Shown here in pieces: positions 4,214 to 5,985 of a stretch of 5,985 bases of DNA. The translations under genes were made by a program, and so were the position numbers. The notes beneath the pieces are model-generated. The model was given only the letters and a program-made list of their open reading frames with translations, made no database searches and was not told the DNA's origin. The stretch lies in assembly GCA_035716845.1 (NCBI GenBank), contig DASTJE010000255.1:1-5985 (forward strand), read 5' to 3'. Position 1 is the stretch's first letter, and the number at the start of each line of letters is the position of its first letter. Source of the DNA: CADEEN01 sp035716845 (GTDB taxonomy: Bacteria > Pseudomonadota > Gammaproteobacteria > Burkholderiales > Burkholderiaceae_C).

Positions 4214-5985
4214 ATGCGTCACAAGATCGTGAGCCCGGCCGAGGCGGCCGCCCTGGTGCGCCCGGGCGACACGCTGGCCACCTCGGGCTTCGTGGGCATC
4301 GGCACCCCCGATGCCCTGCTGGCCGCGCTGGCCGAGCGTTTCGCCGCCGACGGCGAGCCCAGCGGGCTGACCCTGCTGTTCGCCGCCGGCCAGGGCGACG
4401 GCCACGAGCGCGGCCTGAACCGCCTCGGGCACGAGGGCCTGCTCAAGCGCGTGATCGGCGGCCACTGGGGGCTGATCCCCAAGGTGGGCCGCCTGGCGGT
4501 GGAAAACAAGCTCGAGGCCTACAACCTGCCGCAAGGGGTGATCTCGCACCTGTACCGGGACATCGCCGCGGGCAAGCCCGGCGTGCTCACGCGCGTGGGG
4601 CTGGGCACCTTCGTCGACCCGCGCCTGCAAGGCGGCAAGCTCAACGCCATCACCACCGAGGACCTGGTGCGCGTGATGGAGATCGACGGCCGCGAGTGGC
4701 TGTTCTACAAGGCCTTCCCGATCGACGTGGCCTTCATCCGCGGCACCACCGCCGACACCCACGGCAACATCACGATGGAGCGCGAGGCGCTCACGCTCGA
4801 CAACCTGGCGATGGCGATGGCCGCCCACAACTCGGGCGGGGTGGTGATCGCGCAGGTCGAGCGCATCGCGCGCGCCGGCTCGCTGCACCCGCGCCAGGTG
4901 CGCATCCCCGGCACCCTGGTCGACGCGGTGGTGGTGGCCGCGCCCGAGCACCACCGCCAGACCTACGCCACGGCGTACTCGCCGGCCTTCGCCGCCGAGA
5001 TCCAGGTGCCGCTCGATTCGATCGCGCCGATGGCGCTCGACGAGCGCAAGGTGATCGCGCGCCGCTGCGCGATGGAGCTGCCGATCGACGGCGTGGTGAA
5101 TCTCGGCATCGGCATGCCCGAGGGCGTGTCGGCGGTGGCCAACGAGGAGCGGGTGATGGACCTCATCACCCTCACCGCCGAACCCGGCATCGTCGGCGGC
5201 GTGCCCGCCGGCGGGCTCGACTTCGGCGCCGGCTTCAACGTCGAGGCGGTGATCGACCAGAACCAGCAGTTCGACTTCTACGACGGCGGCGGGCTCGACC
5301 TGGCGGTGCTGGGCATGGCCGAGTGCGACGGCGCGGGCAACGTCAACGTCAGCCGCTTCGGCACGCGCCTGGCCGGCGCGGGCGGCTTCATCAACATCTC
5401 GCAGAACGCCAAGACCCTGGTGTTCGCCGGCACCTTCACCGCCGGCGGGCTCGAGGTGGCCGTCGAGGACGGGCGGCTGCGCGTCGTCAGGGAGGGCCAC
5501 GCCGGCAAGTTCCACCGCGCGGTGCAGCACGTCACCTTCGCGGGCGCCCAGGCCGCGGCGCGCCTGCAGCGCGTGCTCTACGTCACCGAGCGCGCGGTGT
5601 TCGAGCTCACGCCCAACGGCCTGGCGCTCGTCGAGATCGCGCCGGGGATCGACCTCGAGCGCGACGTGCTCGCGCACATGAAGTTCCGCCCCCACGTGGG
5701 CCAGCTGCGCACGATGGACGAGCGCATCTTCCGCGCCGAGCCGATGAACCTGCGCGCGATGCTGCTCGACCCCGACCTGCCGCGCCGCATCCATTACGAC
5801 GCGCTGCAGGACACGCTGTTCCTGAACTTCCAGCACCTGCATGTCAAGAACGTCGACGAGATCGAAGCCATCCGCGCCGCCGTGACCGCCCAATGCGAAG
5901 CCATCGGCCACAAGGTCAAGGCCGTCGTCAACTACGACGGCTTCCAGATCGTGCCGGGCCTGGAGGACGCCTACGCCGCGATGGC
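4214..5985 (+). CDS. Acyl-CoA:acetate/3-ketoacid CoA-transferase (class I, fused alpha-beta, YdiF/Pct-like), 3'-truncated by window
   Basis: The first 590 codons of a fused class I CoA-transferase; it is still open at the right edge. The enzyme moves CoA from an acyl-CoA donor to a short-chain acid (acetate, propionate, acetoacetate or similar) through a glutamyl-CoA intermediate in the cytosol. The alpha half covers about residues 1-270, with TSGFVGIGTPDALL near the start, GGHWGLIPK (82-90), YNLPQGV (103-109) and GLGTFVDPR (129-137). The beta half follows, with VVNLGIGMPEGV (294-305). The likely catalytic glutamate is E323 in TAEPGIVGG, matching the TVETGPIGG glutamate of E. coli YdiF and the VEAGPIGG of Cupriavidus Pct as I recall them. 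FDFYDGGGLDL (353-363) and the family's C-terminal YVTERAVFEL (456-465) and MDERIF (501-506) are present. YdiF (about 531 residues) ends near that last motif. This protein runs on for at least 80 more residues, so it is a long variant with a C-terminal extension. Substrate preference cannot be read from the sequence. Confidence 0.93.
   Translation, partial: MRHKIVSPAEAAALVRPGDTLATSGFVGIGTPDALLAALAERFAADGEPSGLTLLFAAGQGDGHERGLNRLGHEGLLKRVIGGHWGLIPKVGRLAVENKLEAYNLPQGVISHLYRDIAAGKPGVLTRVGLGTFVDPRLQGGKLNAITTEDLVRVMEIDGREWLFYKAFPIDVAFIRGTTADTHGNITMEREALTLDNLAMAMAAHNSGGVVIAQVERIARAGSLHPRQVRIPGTLVDAVVVAAPEHHRQTYATAYSPAFAAEIQVPLDSIAPMALDERKVIARRCAMELPIDGVVNLGIGMPEGVSAVANEERVMDLITLTAEPGIVGGVPAGGLDFGAGFNVEAVIDQNQQFDFYDGGGLDLAVLGMAECDGAGNVNVSRFGTRLAGAGGFINISQNAKTLVFAGTFTAGGLEVAVEDGRLRVVREGHAGKFHRAVQHVTFAGAQAAARLQRVLYVTERAVFELTPNGLALVEIAPGIDLERDVLAHMKFRPHVGQLRTMDERIFRAEPMNLRAMLLDPDLPRRIHYDALQDTLFLNFQHLHVKNVDEIEAIRAAVTAQCEAIGHKVKAVVNYDGFQIVPGLEDAYAAM
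5750..5985 (+). other. C-terminal extension of the CoA-transferase (incomplete)
   Basis: Codons from about residue 513 onward encode a segment beyond the usual end of YdiF/Pct-type enzymes. It reads as alternating strands and helices: TLFLNFQHLHV (534-544), a helix VDEIEAIRAAVTAQCEAIG (547-565), a strand KVKAVVNYDGFQIV (567-580), then a further helix. The reading frame and codon bias stay uniform, so it is part of the same protein and not a frameshift artefact. I do not recognise a named domain. Its end lies outside the window. Confidence 0.6.

Noticed and set aside
4197..4232. Eleven-codon reading frame (ATG at 4197) overlapping the CoA-transferase start
   Set aside because: It has no ribosome binding site of its own and contains the AGGAGG that serves the real gene. 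It could be a leader peptide, but nothing else supports it.
4067..5911. 614-residue open frame on the minus strand across the CoA-transferase
   Set aside because: It is the antisense shadow of a well-conserved enzyme. The product is dominated by His, Arg, Ala, Gly and Val with no recognisable motif, and no ribosome binding site supports it.

Overview
The window comes from a very GC-rich bacterial chromosome (by eye around 70%). The gene content and protein style (NarK1-type nitrate transporter, a long fused CoA-transferase, a multi-sensor GGDEF protein) suggest a betaproteobacterium of the order Burkholderiales. That assignment is inference from protein style, not from a marker gene. There are four genes: two complete and two cut by the window edges. 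No RNA gene, insertion sequence, CRISPR array or phage gene was seen.

Layout. Positions 1-129 (minus) hold the first 43 codons of a NarK-type nitrate/nitrite transporter. A 172-base gap (130-301) follows, with a GC-rich hairpin directly after the stop of the next gene. Positions 302-2821 (minus) encode an 839-residue membrane diguanylate cyclase with the order TM, periplasmic sensor, TM, HAMP, PAS, GAF, GGDEF. Positions 2818-4020 (minus) encode a 400-residue periplasmic substrate-binding protein of the branched-chain amino acid (LivK / Peripla_BP_6) type. The stop of the binding-protein gene and the start of the cyclase gene overlap as ATGA. A divergent intergenic region (4021-4213) separates these from a plus-strand class I acyl-CoA:acetate/3-ketoacid CoA-transferase (4214 to beyond the right edge).

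How they may work together. The most interesting unit is the translationally coupled pair of binding protein and diguanylate cyclase. No ABC permease or ATPase gene lies between the divergent neighbour and narK, so the binding protein looks like an orphan. The pair resembles systems in which a periplasmic binding protein reports ligand occupancy to a membrane signalling protein (NspS-MbaA, LuxP-LuxQ, TorT-TorS), here with c-di-GMP as the likely output. The ligand is unknown. The neighbours, a nitrate transporter downstream on the same strand and a short-chain acyl-CoA transferase upstream and divergent, hint at anaerobic or organic-acid metabolism, but adjacency is the only evidence for that.
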